Positions 54,031 through 63,194 of a stretch of 64,000 nt of DNA are shown in pieces (position 1 is the first letter of the stretch; each line of letters opens with the position of its first letter). Under the pieces are notes generated by a model. That model made no database searches. It was not told where the DNA came from and saw only the letters and a list, made by a program, of their open reading frames with translations. The position numbers and the translations under genes were made by a program. The stretch comes from Nocardia colli (GTDB taxonomy: Bacteria; Actinomycetota; Actinomycetes; Mycobacteriales; Mycobacteriaceae). The stretch lies in NCBI RefSeq assembly GCF_008704205.1, contig NZ_VXLC01000001.1, forward strand, positions 310,001-374,000. Reading direction: 5' to 3'.

Positions 54031-54217
54031 CCCGGCCCTGGCATCTACACCTACTGGGACTACACCCAACTCCGCTTCCCCCGCAAAGAGGGTATACGCG
54101 TCGACTTCATCCTCGCCTCCCCGCCCTCTCCGCCACCGACGCCGTAGTCGACCGCGAAGAACGAAAGGCAAGGGCGCCAGCGACCACGCACCGGTAATCG
54201 CCGAATTCACCGTCTAG
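54031..54217 (+). pseudogene. Displaced, frameshifted 3' fragment of xthA
   Basis: 187 bases starting two bases after the Abi stop codon repeat the last 195 bases of xthA, including its stop codon. By eye there are about seven substitutions, a seven-base gap near the middle and one base lost from an A-run, so the frame is broken. It marks the right edge of the inserted cassette and is probably the original gene end. Confidence 0.85.
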
Positions 54218-54230
54218 GCGAGCAGATTCG

Positions 54231-54809
54231 TCACCGGACCCACTGCTCGAGCGACCCAGTGTCGAGAGCGAGTTCGACCGGCGAAGGAAGCGCCACCTCA
54301 GCACCGAACGACGTTGTCGCGACCTGCTGATAGTGCCCCGCACGGAGGCCGCTGTAGACAGTAACCTCGCGGGATTCTCTATCGATGAACAAGTAAACGG
54401 AAATACCCGTCGTCGCATAGATACGCACTTTGCCTGTTCGGTGCGTCCGGTCGTTGTCCTCTTCAGGTGAAGTGACTTCGACGACCATGAGCACTGAATC
54501 CGCATTCGCCCATTCACCTTGACCTACAAAAGCTTCAGCGTCGGCCAGTACGCCATCTGGCCGCACCCGTCCGGTTCGATCGTCACCGACGACGAGTCCC
54601 TGGCTGGCCGATAACCACAACTCCGGCCGGTGCCGCAGGCAGAGGCGTATCAACCACGCGATGATGCAGCCGTGGTTGCCATCAGGCAGCGGCTTGGCAC
54701 TCAATTTCCCCTCGATGAATTCCAATCGCAAGCCCTCAGCGATGCGATCGGCAGCTCCCGCGAGTTCTTCGAACTCGCCAGTGCTCATCTGCGGTGCCTG
54801 GACTCCCAT
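54231..54809 (-). CDS. Uma2-family (PD-(D/E)xK-like) nuclease
   Basis: A 192-residue protein of the Uma2 family. The nuclease-like core reads VRPDGVLADAEAF, MVVEVTSPEEDNDRTHRTGKVRIYATTGISVYLFIDRESREVTVYS, giving the Asp, Glu and following residues of the PD-(D/E)xK fold. Often found near mobile DNA, with no settled function. It sits directly beyond the displaced xthA fragment. Confidence 0.88.
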   Translation of the reverse strand: MGVQAPQMSTGEFEELAGAADRIAEGLRLEFIEGKLSAKPLPDGNHGCIIAWLIRLCLRHRPELWLSASQGLVVGDDRTGRVRPDGVLADAEAFVGQGEWANADSVLMVVEVTSPEEDNDRTHRTGKVRIYATTGISVYLFIDRESREVTVYSGLRAGHYQQVATTSFGAEVALPSPVELALDTGSLEQWVR

Positions 54810-54975
54810 GGCGCAACGGTAACGACACCGACCGACAACTGAGCAGGCTTTATCGTCCGATGGCTTAGGCGACGCCGGGTTGTCGGCCGCTTCCGCGGCC
54901 GTTGTGCTGACGCGCTTCCTGCGGAGCTACGGTCACCGGGTTCTGCGGGGCTGTAACCGCAGGTACGCGGTACTT

Positions 54976-56898
54976 TTACGGGTTCATCTCGTAGGTGCCC
55001 GCGAGTGCCCTGGCCTGGGCGAAGACCTGCTCGAAGCGGGCGCGGTCGGCGACCGGGCGGCGGATCAGGTCGAGGGCGCGGGTCTGCTGGGCCTTGGTCG
55101 CGGCGGGCTTGGTGTGCAGGGTCAGCGCGTTCTTGGCGAACTCGCGGACGAAGTTGTCGAAGATCTGGTCGAGCAGGGCTGGGCTGGTGCCTTCGATCTC
55201 GGCTTGTTCGAGGATGAGTTGCGCGTAGGGCAGGGCGGTGAACAGCTCGCCGAGGGCGAAGAGGAAGTCGACGTCGCGCTGCTGTGCGGCGGTGGGAGCC
55301 GCTGCGGCGAGCAGGGTTTGGAAGGCGAGGGCCTGCTCCAGGAACACCGCGACATTCGGTACGTGGGTGAACTTTTCGAAGACCGCACGCCAGTCGGTGA
55401 ACCGGATGCGGCCGAGGCCGCTGCTCGGACCCTGCCGGAACAGGAACTCGTCGTCGGCGGCATCCCGGCGGGTAGGCACCGGAGCGTATGCGGCACCGGC
55501 GAATTCGGCACGCAGCTTCGGCACGGCCGCCCCGGCCCGGGGCGCGAGCCGGCGACTCGACCAGCTCAGCGCGCCGGAGACCGCGCGTACCGTGCCCTTC
55601 GGCGCGGAACCCGCACCGGGCAGGAATTGCAGCGCGGCGAGGCCGGCATCGGCGGGATGGAACATGAAGTTGGCCATGAACTTCAGCGACAGCGCCATGT
55701 TCACGTGCACCGTGCCCTCGAGCCGGGGCAGCCCGAACAGCCCGAGCATCGCCATCGGGAAGTACATGTCCTTCTCGAAACCGCGGGCCGCGATCACGTC
55801 CGCGAGATCCTCGATGATCCGCTGCCCCTGCCGGGTGACGGTCATCTTCTCGATCGCGTTGAACAGCAGGTAACGGCGGTCTTCCGGGGAGGCCGAACGC
55901 ATGTAGTCGATGGCCCGCTCGCTGTAGAGCTTCATCGCCATCAACCGCGCGTACGAGTCGGTCATCAGCGCCTGCACCTGCGGGAACTCGGTCACCCTGT
56001 GCCCGAACAGGATTCGGTTCTCCGCGTGCGTAATCGCCTCGTAGTAGGCGTGTTCACACGCGCCGACGGCACCGAAGCCGAGATTGAACTTGCCGACGTT
56101 GACGGTGTTCATCGCCGCGTGGAACGCCGCCTCGCCGCGATGCAGGATGTCTTCCTCGGCCACCGGATAACCGTCGAGATCGAAAGCGGCCACATACATC
56201 TGGCCGTCGACCACATTGCCGCGCAGGTGGTAGTTCTCGTGCTTGCTGTCCGCGAGGAAGAACAGGTACCCCTCGTAATCCTGTTGCGTCGGTTTGCTGT
56301 CCAGCGCCTTGGAGCTGTCGATGATCGGCTTGTCCGAGCGCCGCCCGAACACCGAGACCAGCGCGGCCTGGTTGCCGTTGCCGATGTAGTGCTTGCCGCC
56401 GGTGGCCCGATAGCCGCCGCCCGGCTGCGGCTCGACCATCATGTCGGTCGAGTAGACGTCGGCGCCGTGATCCTTCTCGGACAGGCCGAAGGCGAAGATC
56501 TCGCCGGAATCCAGCAGCGCCGCCGCACGCTGCTTGGCCGCCGCGTTGTCGCTCTGCCAGATCGGCCCGAGGCCGAGAATGCTGACCTGCCAGACGTACC
56601 AGTACTGCATGGAGTAGAAGCCGAGGATCTTGCTCATCATCGCGATCCGCCCGGTGTCCCAGCGCTTGTCCGGATCACCGCCGGCCTCGGCGGCCGGGGT
56701 GAGGAAGGTCGCGAAGACACCCTCGCGCTTCACGAAATCGAGGAACTCGGTGTACCAGACCCGATCCCGGTCCTCCTGCTTCAGCACCGCCTTGCCGCGG
56801 GCCTCGAACCAGTCGACGGTCGCGCGCAGCAACCGCCGGGTCTCGCTGTCGAACTCGGCAAATTCGCAGGTCTTCGGGTTGAACAGGGTTTCGGTCAT
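54976..56898 (-). CDS. Acyl-CoA dehydrogenase/oxidase family protein
   Basis: About 640 residues, longer than the usual ~380-residue dehydrogenases and nearer the acyl-CoA oxidase/long-form class. FAD- and substrate-site features include FAFGLSEKDHGADVYSTDM, ATGGKHYIGNGNQAALVSVFGR and GFGAVGACEHAYYEAITHAENRILFG; a ~170-residue C-terminal helical extension follows. ATG 56898 is preceded by GAGGAG. Divergent from a TetR gene with a palindrome between them, its likely regulator. It oxidises an acyl-CoA of unknown chain. Confidence 0.88.
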   Translation of the reverse strand: MTETLFNPKTCEFAEFDSETRRLLRATVDWFEARGKAVLKQEDRDRVWYTEFLDFVKREGVFATFLTPAAEAGGDPDKRWDTGRIAMMSKILGFYSMQYWYVWQVSILGLGPIWQSDNAAAKQRAAALLDSGEIFAFGLSEKDHGADVYSTDMMVEPQPGGGYRATGGKHYIGNGNQAALVSVFGRRSDKPIIDSSKALDSKPTQQDYEGYLFFLADSKHENYHLRGNVVDGQMYVAAFDLDGYPVAEEDILHRGEAAFHAAMNTVNVGKFNLGFGAVGACEHAYYEAITHAENRILFGHRVTEFPQVQALMTDSYARLMAMKLYSERAIDYMRSASPEDRRYLLFNAIEKMTVTRQGQRIIEDLADVIAARGFEKDMYFPMAMLGLFGLPRLEGTVHVNMALSLKFMANFMFHPADAGLAALQFLPGAGSAPKGTVRAVSGALSWSSRRLAPRAGAAVPKLRAEFAGAAYAPVPTRRDAADDEFLFRQGPSSGLGRIRFTDWRAVFEKFTHVPNVAVFLEQALAFQTLLAAAAPTAAQQRDVDFLFALGELFTALPYAQLILEQAEIEGTSPALLDQIFDNFVREFAKNALTLHTKPAATKAQQTRALDLIRRPVADRARFEQVFAQARALAGTYEMNP

Positions 56899-57001
56899 CG
56901 CTGACTCCTCGGCCGTGACATCGCGCTCGCGCCTGCGGACAGGTCGCTCGACAAGGGCAGCCGGCCGTCTCCGGCCGACTTCATGCACGACTGTAGCATT
57001 A

Positions 57002-57015
57002 ACATTCATGAATGT
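57002..57015. promoter_or_regulatory. Palindromic operator between acyl-CoA dehydrogenase and TetR genes
   Basis: ACATTCATGAATGT is a perfect 14-bp palindrome in the 183-bp divergent gap, the expected place for a TetR operator controlling both genes. Confidence 0.65.
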
Positions 57016-57081
57016 AGGAAGTTGATCTACAGGCGTCGGACCAGCGAGAACCCGGCAACTCACGCTGCTATGTTGGTGCCC

Positions 57082-57708
57082 ATGGGTAGCGATTCGGCCG
57101 TACAGCCGCGGCAACGGGCGCCGCACCTCGGCCCGGAGCGCCGCCGCCCGCAGGTCCTGGACACCGCGCTGGCCATCGCGGTCGAGCACGGCATCGCGGC
57201 GATCACCATGGCCGCCATCGCCGAGCGGATGAACGTGACCAGGCCGGTCGTCTACGCCTGCTTCGCCGATCGGGTCGAGCTGATCGAGGCGCTCATCCAG
57301 CGCGAGGAGAGCTACCTGGTCGACGACCTGCTCGGGGTGATGCGCCGCCGCGACGTCGACGCGGGCGAGACCGTGTTCATCGAGGGCTTCCGGGCCCTGC
57401 TGGAAAAAGCGACCGCGCGCCCCGACGCGTGGCGGCTGCTCTACGGCAATCCCGATCCGGCTGTTGCGGATTCGTTCGGCCGCGGCCGCGCCCTGGCCAT
57501 CGAACGGTGCAGCGCGCTGCTGCGGCCGACCCTGCGTGCCTGGGGCACCGAGGACGCCGACCGCAAGCTGCCGGTGCTGGTCGAGCTGTGGGTTTCCGCA
57601 GGTGAAGGCGCGGTGCGCACCCTGCTGGCCGACGACGGCGAGTGGACCGCGCCGGATCTCGGCGCCTTCGTCGGCGCGGCGGTCTACCGCGCGCTGCGGC
57701 ACGCCTGA
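57082..57708 (+). CDS. TetR-family regulator
   Basis: About 208 residues with HTH VLDTALAIAVEHGIAAITMAAIAERMNVTRPVVYACFADRVELIEALI. ATG 57082 (MGSDSAVQ) is used; ATG 57070 is an alternative. Divergent from the acyl-CoA dehydrogenase gene, with a palindromic operator between. It probably represses fatty-acyl or steroid-side-chain oxidation; ligand likely an acyl-CoA. Confidence 0.85.
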   Translation: MGSDSAVQPRQRAPHLGPERRRPQVLDTALAIAVEHGIAAITMAAIAERMNVTRPVVYACFADRVELIEALIQREESYLVDDLLGVMRRRDVDAGETVFIEGFRALLEKATARPDAWRLLYGNPDPAVADSFGRGRALAIERCSALLRPTLRAWGTEDADRKLPVLVELWVSAGEGAVRTLLADDGEWTAPDLGAFVGAAVYRALRHA

Positions 57709-57886
57709 CGCTGTCCTGACAAATAGTCGGCTACTTGCCGAACAGCTAGTCGAAATGCCTCCCGATGCCGCGATGTTCCGGCAGAATTCGCCCCGTCGGG
57801 GGTGGATTCCGCCACTGCGCCCGACCGGCCATCACTACGATGGTGACCAGTTGAACCAGGCCACAAGCCAGGCAGGAGGTGCGGTC

Positions 57887-59083
57887 ATGGCGTTCTATCG
57901 ACAGGTAGGAGCGGTGCCGCCGAAACGGCATACACAACATCGGGATGAGCAGGGACAGCTCTACTACGAGGAGCTGATGGGCGAGGAGGGTTTTTCCGGC
58001 GATTCCTCGCTGCTCTACCACCGTGGGCTGCCGCCCGCGATCGTCGACTCGACGGTGTGGGAGCTGCCCGACCAGACGACCACCCCGAATCATCCACTGC
58101 GGCACCGGCATCTGCGGTTGCCCGAGTTGTTCCCGGACGACACCCCCGCCCGCACCGACGCGGTGACCGGACGACGCCTGATCCTCGGCAATGCCGATGT
58201 GCGCATCTCCTACGTCGTGGCCAAGGGCGTGTCCCCGCTGTACCGCAACGCGATCGGCGACGAGCTGGTCTACGTGGAATCCGGTGCGGCCGTGCTCGAA
58301 ACGGTCTTCGGCCCGGTGCCCGCGCGCCAGGGCGACCAGGTGCTCATTCCGCGCGCGACCACCCACCGCTGGCTGCCCACCGGTCAGGAACCGTTGCGCG
58401 CGTACGTGATCGAGGCGTCCAGCCACATCACCCCGCCGAAGCGGTACCTGTCGAAGTTCGGCCAGCTGCTCGAGCACGCACCGTACTGCGAGCGCGATCT
58501 GCACGGCCCGGCCGAGACGCTGACCGCGACCGGCACCGACGTGGAGGTGCTGGTAAAGCACCGGCCCGGCGGCAAGGTGGTCGGCACCCGGCTGCTGTAC
58601 GCCACGCACCCGTTCGACGTGGTCGGCTGGGACGGGTGCCTGTACCCGATCACCTTCAACATCAGCGACTTCGAACCGATCACCGGCCGTATCCATCAGC
58701 CGCCGCCGGCTCACCAAGCCTTCGAGGGGACCAACTTCGTGGTCTGCAATTTCGTGCCGCGCAAGGTCGACTATCACCCGCTGTCGATCCCGGTGCCGTA
58801 CTACCACTCCAACGTCGACTCCGACGAGATCATGTTCTACTGCGGCGGAAACTACGAGGCGCGCAAGGGATCCGGCATCGCGCAGGGCTCGGTGTCGGTG
58901 CACCCGGGCGGCTACGCGCACGGCCCGCAGCCCGGCGCCTACGAGCGCAGCATCGGGCTCGACTACTTCGACGAACTGGCCGTCATGGTCGACACCTTCC
59001 GTCCGCTGGAACTCGGTGAAGGCGCCCTCGCCTGCGAGGATCCGGCCTACGCGTGGACCTGGTCCGGCCGGGGGCCCGCGTGA
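57887..59083 (+). CDS. hmgA: Homogentisate 1,2-dioxygenase
   Basis: A 398-residue iron dioxygenase opening the homogentisate ring in tyrosine breakdown. The start MAFYRQVGAVPPKRHTQHRD and the iron-site region PYYHSNVDSDEIMFYCGGNYEARKG...HPGGYAHGPQPG are typical of the actinobacterial form. AGGAGG precedes ATG 57887. It overlaps fahA as GTGA, giving two coupled steps of the pathway; the maleylacetoacetate isomerase is not in this window. Confidence 0.94.
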   Translation: MAFYRQVGAVPPKRHTQHRDEQGQLYYEELMGEEGFSGDSSLLYHRGLPPAIVDSTVWELPDQTTTPNHPLRHRHLRLPELFPDDTPARTDAVTGRRLILGNADVRISYVVAKGVSPLYRNAIGDELVYVESGAAVLETVFGPVPARQGDQVLIPRATTHRWLPTGQEPLRAYVIEASSHITPPKRYLSKFGQLLEHAPYCERDLHGPAETLTATGTDVEVLVKHRPGGKVVGTRLLYATHPFDVVGWDGCLYPITFNISDFEPITGRIHQPPPAHQAFEGTNFVVCNFVPRKVDYHPLSIPVPYYHSNVDSDEIMFYCGGNYEARKGSGIAQGSVSVHPGGYAHGPQPGAYERSIGLDYFDELAVMVDTFRPLELGEGALACEDPAYAWTWSGRGPA

Positions 59084-60261
59084 GGACTCGCGTCGAAGTA
59101 CCCGGCGATTCGCTGTTCGGTACGGACAACCTGCCCTACGGCGTGTTCGCCCCCGAGGGCCAGAACTACCGGGTCGGAACCCGATTGGGTGATTCCGTCA
59201 TCGATCTCGCGACCGCACTGGGCGATCCGGAATTCGGTGAAGCGAGCCTGGCCGCGCTCATGGCGCAGGGCCCGCGGCGCTGGCGCGAGGTGCGCGAACG
59301 CGTCCGCGAGCTGGTCGACAACGAAATCGACAGTGCCGCAATACATAAGCTGAACGATGTGCGGCTCGGCCTGCCGGTGCCGATCGGCGACTACGTCGAC
59401 TTCTACGCCAGCCTCGACCACGCGACGAACCTCGGCCGCCTGTTCCGCCCGGACAGCGAGCCGCTGCTGCCGAACTGGCGGCACCTGCCGGTCGGCTACC
59501 ACGGCCGGGCGGGCACCGTGGTGGTGTCCGGCACCGAGGTGATCCGCCCCAACGGTCAACGCCGAACCGACTCGGGCACACCGGATTTCGGACCTTCGCG
59601 ACGACTCGACATCGAGGCCGAGCTCGGTTTCCTGGTCGGCGTCGGCTCCGAACTCGGCGATCCGGTGCAGACCGGCGACTTCGCCGAGCGGGTGTTCGGG
59701 GTGGCGCTGGTCAACGACTGGTCCGCCCGCGACATCCAGGCCTGGGAGTACCAGCCGCTCGGCCCGTTCCTCGGCAAGTCCTTCGCGACGTCGCTCTCGC
59801 CGTGGGTCACGCCGCTGGCCGCGCTGGAATCCGCGCGGGTGCCCACCCCGGAGCAGAACCCCGAACCCCTGCCCTACCTGCGCGAAACGGACCAGTGGGG
59901 GCTCGATATCGACCTGACGGTGTCCTGGAACGGCGAGGCGGTCTCGCACCCGCCGTTCTCCCGGATGTATTGGTCGCCCGCGCAGATGCTGGCCCATCTC
60001 ACCGCGAACGGCGCCAGCACCCGCACCGGCGACTTGTACGCCTCCGGCACCATCTCCGGACCGGACCCCGATCAGCGCGGCTCGTTCATCGAACTGTCCT
60101 GGGGCGGAAGCGAACCCATCCTGGTGAACGGTCAGAAGCGCACGTTCCTGGAGGACGGCGACGAGGTGGTCATCACCGCGTCCGCGCCCGGCCCGGACGA
60201 GCGGCGCATCGGTCTCGGTGAAGTCCGGGGCCGGATCCGCCCCGCACACCCGCGCGGATAG
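59080..60261 (+). CDS. fahA: Fumarylacetoacetase
   Basis: A 393-residue hydrolase splitting fumarylacetoacetate into fumarate and acetoacetate. Conserved features are SLDHATNLG, LPVGYHGRAGT (catalytic His), DIEAELGFLVG and LVNDWSARDIQAWEYQPLGPFLGKSF. GTG 59080 overlaps the hmgA stop. Second gene of the homogentisate operon, followed by a long hairpin at 60279-60311. Confidence 0.95.
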   Translation: MRTRVEVPGDSLFGTDNLPYGVFAPEGQNYRVGTRLGDSVIDLATALGDPEFGEASLAALMAQGPRRWREVRERVRELVDNEIDSAAIHKLNDVRLGLPVPIGDYVDFYASLDHATNLGRLFRPDSEPLLPNWRHLPVGYHGRAGTVVVSGTEVIRPNGQRRTDSGTPDFGPSRRLDIEAELGFLVGVGSELGDPVQTGDFAERVFGVALVNDWSARDIQAWEYQPLGPFLGKSFATSLSPWVTPLAALESARVPTPEQNPEPLPYLRETDQWGLDIDLTVSWNGEAVSHPPFSRMYWSPAQMLAHLTANGASTRTGDLYASGTISGPDPDQRGSFIELSWGGSEPILVNGQKRTFLEDGDEVVITASAPGPDERRIGLGEVRGRIRPAHPRG

Positions 60262-60278
60262 CCGGACCACACTACGCC

Positions 60279-60311
60279 GCGAGCCGGGCCGAATCGATCG
60301 GCCCGGCTCGC
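60279..60311. terminator. Hairpin between convergent fahA and TetR genes
   Basis: GCGAGCCGGGCCGA (60279-60292), loop ATCGA, TCGGCCCGGCTCGC (60298-60311) give a perfect 14-bp stem. There is no T-run on either side, so it may be a weak or bidirectional terminator. Confidence 0.6.
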
Positions 60312-60327
60312 GTCGTTCGCGCTGAAT

Positions 60328-61017
60328 CTATTGTCCCGCAACGGCTCCCCGGCCGGCGTACACCACCGCGATGAACCCGGTCAGATCCTCGATGAGCGTG
60401 TCCACGCCGTCCGGCGTGCCACCGTCGTCGTGATGGTGCAGCCAGTCCGCGACCAGTTCGAACATGCCGCCGACGGTGGCCAGCGCCAAGGCCAGCCGGG
60501 CTCGCTGCACGCGCGGATCGCCGTCCGGCTCGCCGGACCACTCCCGATCCAGGAACGCCGCCGACCAGCGCCGGTTGCTGCGCCGGATCCGCTCGACGGT
60601 CGGCGAAATACCGCCCGCCTCACCGAAAGTCACCTTCGCCAGGCGCGGGTCGTCGGCGATGGCGTGCACGAACGCCGCGAGCACCGGCTCGGCCCGCTCG
60701 GGCCAGGCGAGTTCGGCGGCCGCGACGGCACCGGTGATCACCCGTTGCTGGATCTGCGCGGTGAGCTGCTCGAGCAGCGCGATGTAGCACGCTTCCTTGC
60801 TGTCGAAATGGTCGTAGAACCCCTTGGTTCCGACATACGCGCGCTGGCAGATCTGCTCGATCGATGTTCCCGAATAGCTGTGCTCGGCAAACAGTTCGGT
60901 GGCCGCGTCGAGAAGTTGATTGCGCCGCTGTGCGCTGCGCTGTTCGGCGTCGAGTCCACGGATCCGGCGACGGGCCGGCCCCTCGGCAGGCCGCGCGGCG
61001 GATTTGCTGCGGGTCAT
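60328..61017 (-). CDS. TetR-family regulator
   Basis: About 229 residues with HTH RNQLLDAATELFAEHSYSGTSIEQICQRAYVGTKGFYDHFDSKEACYIALL. ATG 61017 (MTRSKSAAR) is used; ATG 61029 is possible. Divergent from a secreted lipase gene with an inverted repeat TGTTA-G-TAACA between, so lipase control is the likely job. Confidence 0.85.
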   Translation of the reverse strand: MTRSKSAARPAEGPARRRIRGLDAEQRSAQRRNQLLDAATELFAEHSYSGTSIEQICQRAYVGTKGFYDHFDSKEACYIALLEQLTAQIQQRVITGAVAAAELAWPERAEPVLAAFVHAIADDPRLAKVTFGEAGGISPTVERIRRSNRRWSAAFLDREWSGEPDGDPRVQRARLALALATVGGMFELVADWLHHHDDGGTPDGVDTLIEDLTGFIAVVYAGRGAVAGQ

Positions 61018-61056
61018 ACCCTCGACCATAGCTCGATGCCGTTTAGAAAGAGTTCT

Positions 61057-61067
61057 TGTTAGTAACA
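61057..61067. promoter_or_regulatory. Inverted repeat between TetR and lipase genes
   Basis: TGTTAGTAACA (5-bp arms around G) lies in the 98-bp divergent gap; probable TetR operator, short but well placed. Confidence 0.5.
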
Positions 61068-61115
61068 CGTTCCCGTGCTGTAATCGCTGTCACCTCGAGG
61101 AGGAAGGACGCATAC

Positions 61116-62519
61116 GTGTCAGTGATCAATGGTGATCCGGCCGGCCGCCCGCGCACCGGCATTCGTTCGGTGGCCGTGTTGGTGACCATGGCGTTCGCCA
61201 TGGCCACCGTGCTGCTGACCGGCGCGGTCGCCCCCGCGCCGGCCGCGGCAGTGCCACTCCCGCAAGACGATTCGTTCTATCAACCTCCCGTGGGATTCGC
61301 CGATCAGGCGCCCGGCGCGATTCTCCGATCGCGGGAGGTGCACCTGGCGGTCCTGACCTTGCTGCCGCTGAATGTGCGGTCCTGGCAGCTGCTCTACCGC
61401 ACCACCGATCTCAACGACCAGCCCACCGTCGCCGTCACCACGGTCATCCTGCCCGCGGGCGCCGACCCGAACCGTTCCCGTCCGCTGGTTTCGCTGCAGT
61501 TCTATTACGACAGCGCTAGCAACGACTGCTCGCCGTCGTATGTGCTGCAACAGGGTTCGGGACTGGCCGGGCTCGAGGGCATCCACTCGCAAAGCGAACT
61601 GATCGCGATCGCCGCACTGATCAGCCAGGGCTGGGCGATCTCGGTGCCGGACTACGAGGGCCTCGACGGCCACCTCACGGTGCCGAAGGAGCCCGGTTAC
61701 ATGACCCTCGACGGCATCCGCGCCGCCGAAGGTTTCCAGCCGCTCGGCCTGGACGGCGCGAACACCCCGGTCGCCATGTGGGGCTTCTCCGGCGGCGGCA
61801 TGGGTTCGGGCTGGGCGGCGGAGATGCAGCCGACCTACGCGCCGGAACTCAACGTCAAGGGCATCGCCATGGGCTCGCCGACCTCGGACGTGGTGTCGCT
61901 GCTGCACGTCAACGGGTCGATGTTCTCCTCGCTGATCGGCATCGGCATCTCCTCGCTGCGCAAGGCCTATCCGAAGTTCAAGGAGGCGGCCGATCGGTAT
62001 CTGACGCCCGAGGGTCAGGCGCTGATGGACCGGACCGAGCGGCAGTGCCTGCCGCGCAACGCGCTCACCCAGATGTTCGTCGACTACGGACGACTGCTGA
62101 CCATCCCGATTCCCGACTTCCTCCAGGTTCCCGAGATCAAAGAGACCTTCGAGCAGACGGTGCTCGGCCGCAATATCCCCACCGCGCCGATCTTCCTGTA
62201 CCAGGGCGTCTTCGACGAGGCGGTGCCGGTGTGGACCAATGATCGGCTGAACCAGCAGTGGTGCGCCGGCGGCGCGTCGGTCATCTACACGCGTGATCAT
62301 CTCAGCGAGCATCTGAGCCTGCCGTCGCTCGGCATGGCGGGCACGCTCAACTGGATGAAGGGCAGGCTGGCGCCGAACGCGCCCGATCAGGCCGGGTGCC
62401 GCACCGACAACGTGGTGTCCATGCTCGCCGATTTCAACGCCTTGCTGACGCAGATCGAGATCAACCTGAACGCCACCTTCGGTGCACTCGGGTTCCCGAT
62501 CGGCCCGCGCGAGCGCTAG
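61116..62519 (+). CDS. Secreted lipase (LIP/secretory lipase family)
   Basis: A 467-residue exported lipase of the PF03583 type. An N-terminal signal peptide (GIRSVAVLVTMAFAMATVLLTGAVAPAPAAA) is cleaved near residue 45. The nucleophile Ser225 is in GFSGGGMGSG; the acid and base are in FDEAVPV and RDHLSEHLS. GTG start behind AGGAGGAAGG. Likely hydrolyses triacylglycerols or other esters outside the cell; TetR-controlled. Confidence 0.92.
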   Translation: MSVINGDPAGRPRTGIRSVAVLVTMAFAMATVLLTGAVAPAPAAAVPLPQDDSFYQPPVGFADQAPGAILRSREVHLAVLTLLPLNVRSWQLLYRTTDLNDQPTVAVTTVILPAGADPNRSRPLVSLQFYYDSASNDCSPSYVLQQGSGLAGLEGIHSQSELIAIAALISQGWAISVPDYEGLDGHLTVPKEPGYMTLDGIRAAEGFQPLGLDGANTPVAMWGFSGGGMGSGWAAEMQPTYAPELNVKGIAMGSPTSDVVSLLHVNGSMFSSLIGIGISSLRKAYPKFKEAADRYLTPEGQALMDRTERQCLPRNALTQMFVDYGRLLTIPIPDFLQVPEIKETFEQTVLGRNIPTAPIFLYQGVFDEAVPVWTNDRLNQQWCAGGASVIYTRDHLSEHLSLPSLGMAGTLNWMKGRLAPNAPDQAGCRTDNVVSMLADFNALLTQIEINLNATFGALGFPIGPRER

Positions 62520-62531
62520 TTTCTCGGTATT

Positions 62532-62572
62532 GCCTGGCCCTCGACCGGAACTCGGTCGGGGGCCAGGCTTTT
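62532..62572 (+). terminator. Intrinsic terminator after the lipase gene
   Basis: A 16-bp stem (62532-62547 with 62553-62568, one G-T wobble), loop GAACT, followed by TTTT. Confidence 0.85.
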
Positions 62573-62646
62573 CGTTCGCACAGCGATGACTTCCCGGCGC
62601 CTGCCTCGTCTGCACAGGTATACCGACACCGGCCAGGAGGATCGTC

Positions 62647-63123
62647 ATGCAAAAGATCGTCACCAACCTGTGGTTCGACACCCAGGCGGAGGAAGCCGCC
62701 GAGTTCTACTGTTCGCTGTTCGCCGACGCCAAGATCACCGACGTGCAGTACCACACCGAGGCAACCAACCGGCCGACGGATCTGGCCATCACCGTCGACT
62801 TCGAACTCAACGGCCAGAAGTTCACCGCGATCAACGGCGGCGGCGAATACCACTACACCCATGCCATGTCGCTATTGGTCAACTGTGAAGGTCAGGACGA
62901 GGTCGACCGGCTGTGGACGGCGTTGCTGGCCGATGGCGGGCAGGAGATCGAATGCGGTTGGCTGAACGACAAATACGGCGTGCCGTGGCAGATCTGGCCG
63001 GCCGAGGCGACCGAGCTGGTCACCAGCAGCGACCGGGAAGCGGTCAACCGCGCGATGCAGGCGATGTTCGGGATGAAGAAGATCGTGCTGCAACAGATGC
63101 GCGACGCCTACAACGGCAAGTGA
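62647..63123 (+). CDS. VOC-family (PhnB-like) protein
   Basis: A 158-residue glyoxalase/bleomycin-resistance-fold protein of the PhnB / 3-demethylubiquinone-methyltransferase-like group: NLWFDTQAEEAAEFYCSLF, TVDFELNGQKFTAINGG, DRLWTALLADGGQEIECGWLNDKYGVPWQIWP. AGGAGG upstream. Function unknown; stand-alone between the lipase terminator and the thiamin riboswitch. Confidence 0.88.
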   Translation: MQKIVTNLWFDTQAEEAAEFYCSLFADAKITDVQYHTEATNRPTDLAITVDFELNGQKFTAINGGGEYHYTHAMSLLVNCEGQDEVDRLWTALLADGGQEIECGWLNDKYGVPWQIWPAEATELVTSSDREAVNRAMQAMFGMKKIVLQQMRDAYNGK

Positions 63124-63194
63124 GCTGGCTCTTCATCCGATCATGAGGCGAACTCCCAGGGAAGGCAGGTAGTCTCGGGCTGGAAAATTTCACA

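Noticed and set aside
53837..54217. 126-codon frame spanning the Abi gene end and the xthA fragment
   Set aside because: Its second half is the frameshifted xthA remnant and its first half is off-frame Abi sequence; it is not a gene.
56899..57702. N-terminal extension of the acyl-CoA dehydrogenase frame through the divergent TetR gene
   Set aside because: It is antisense to a TetR gene, while ATG 56898 has a perfect GAGGAG site.
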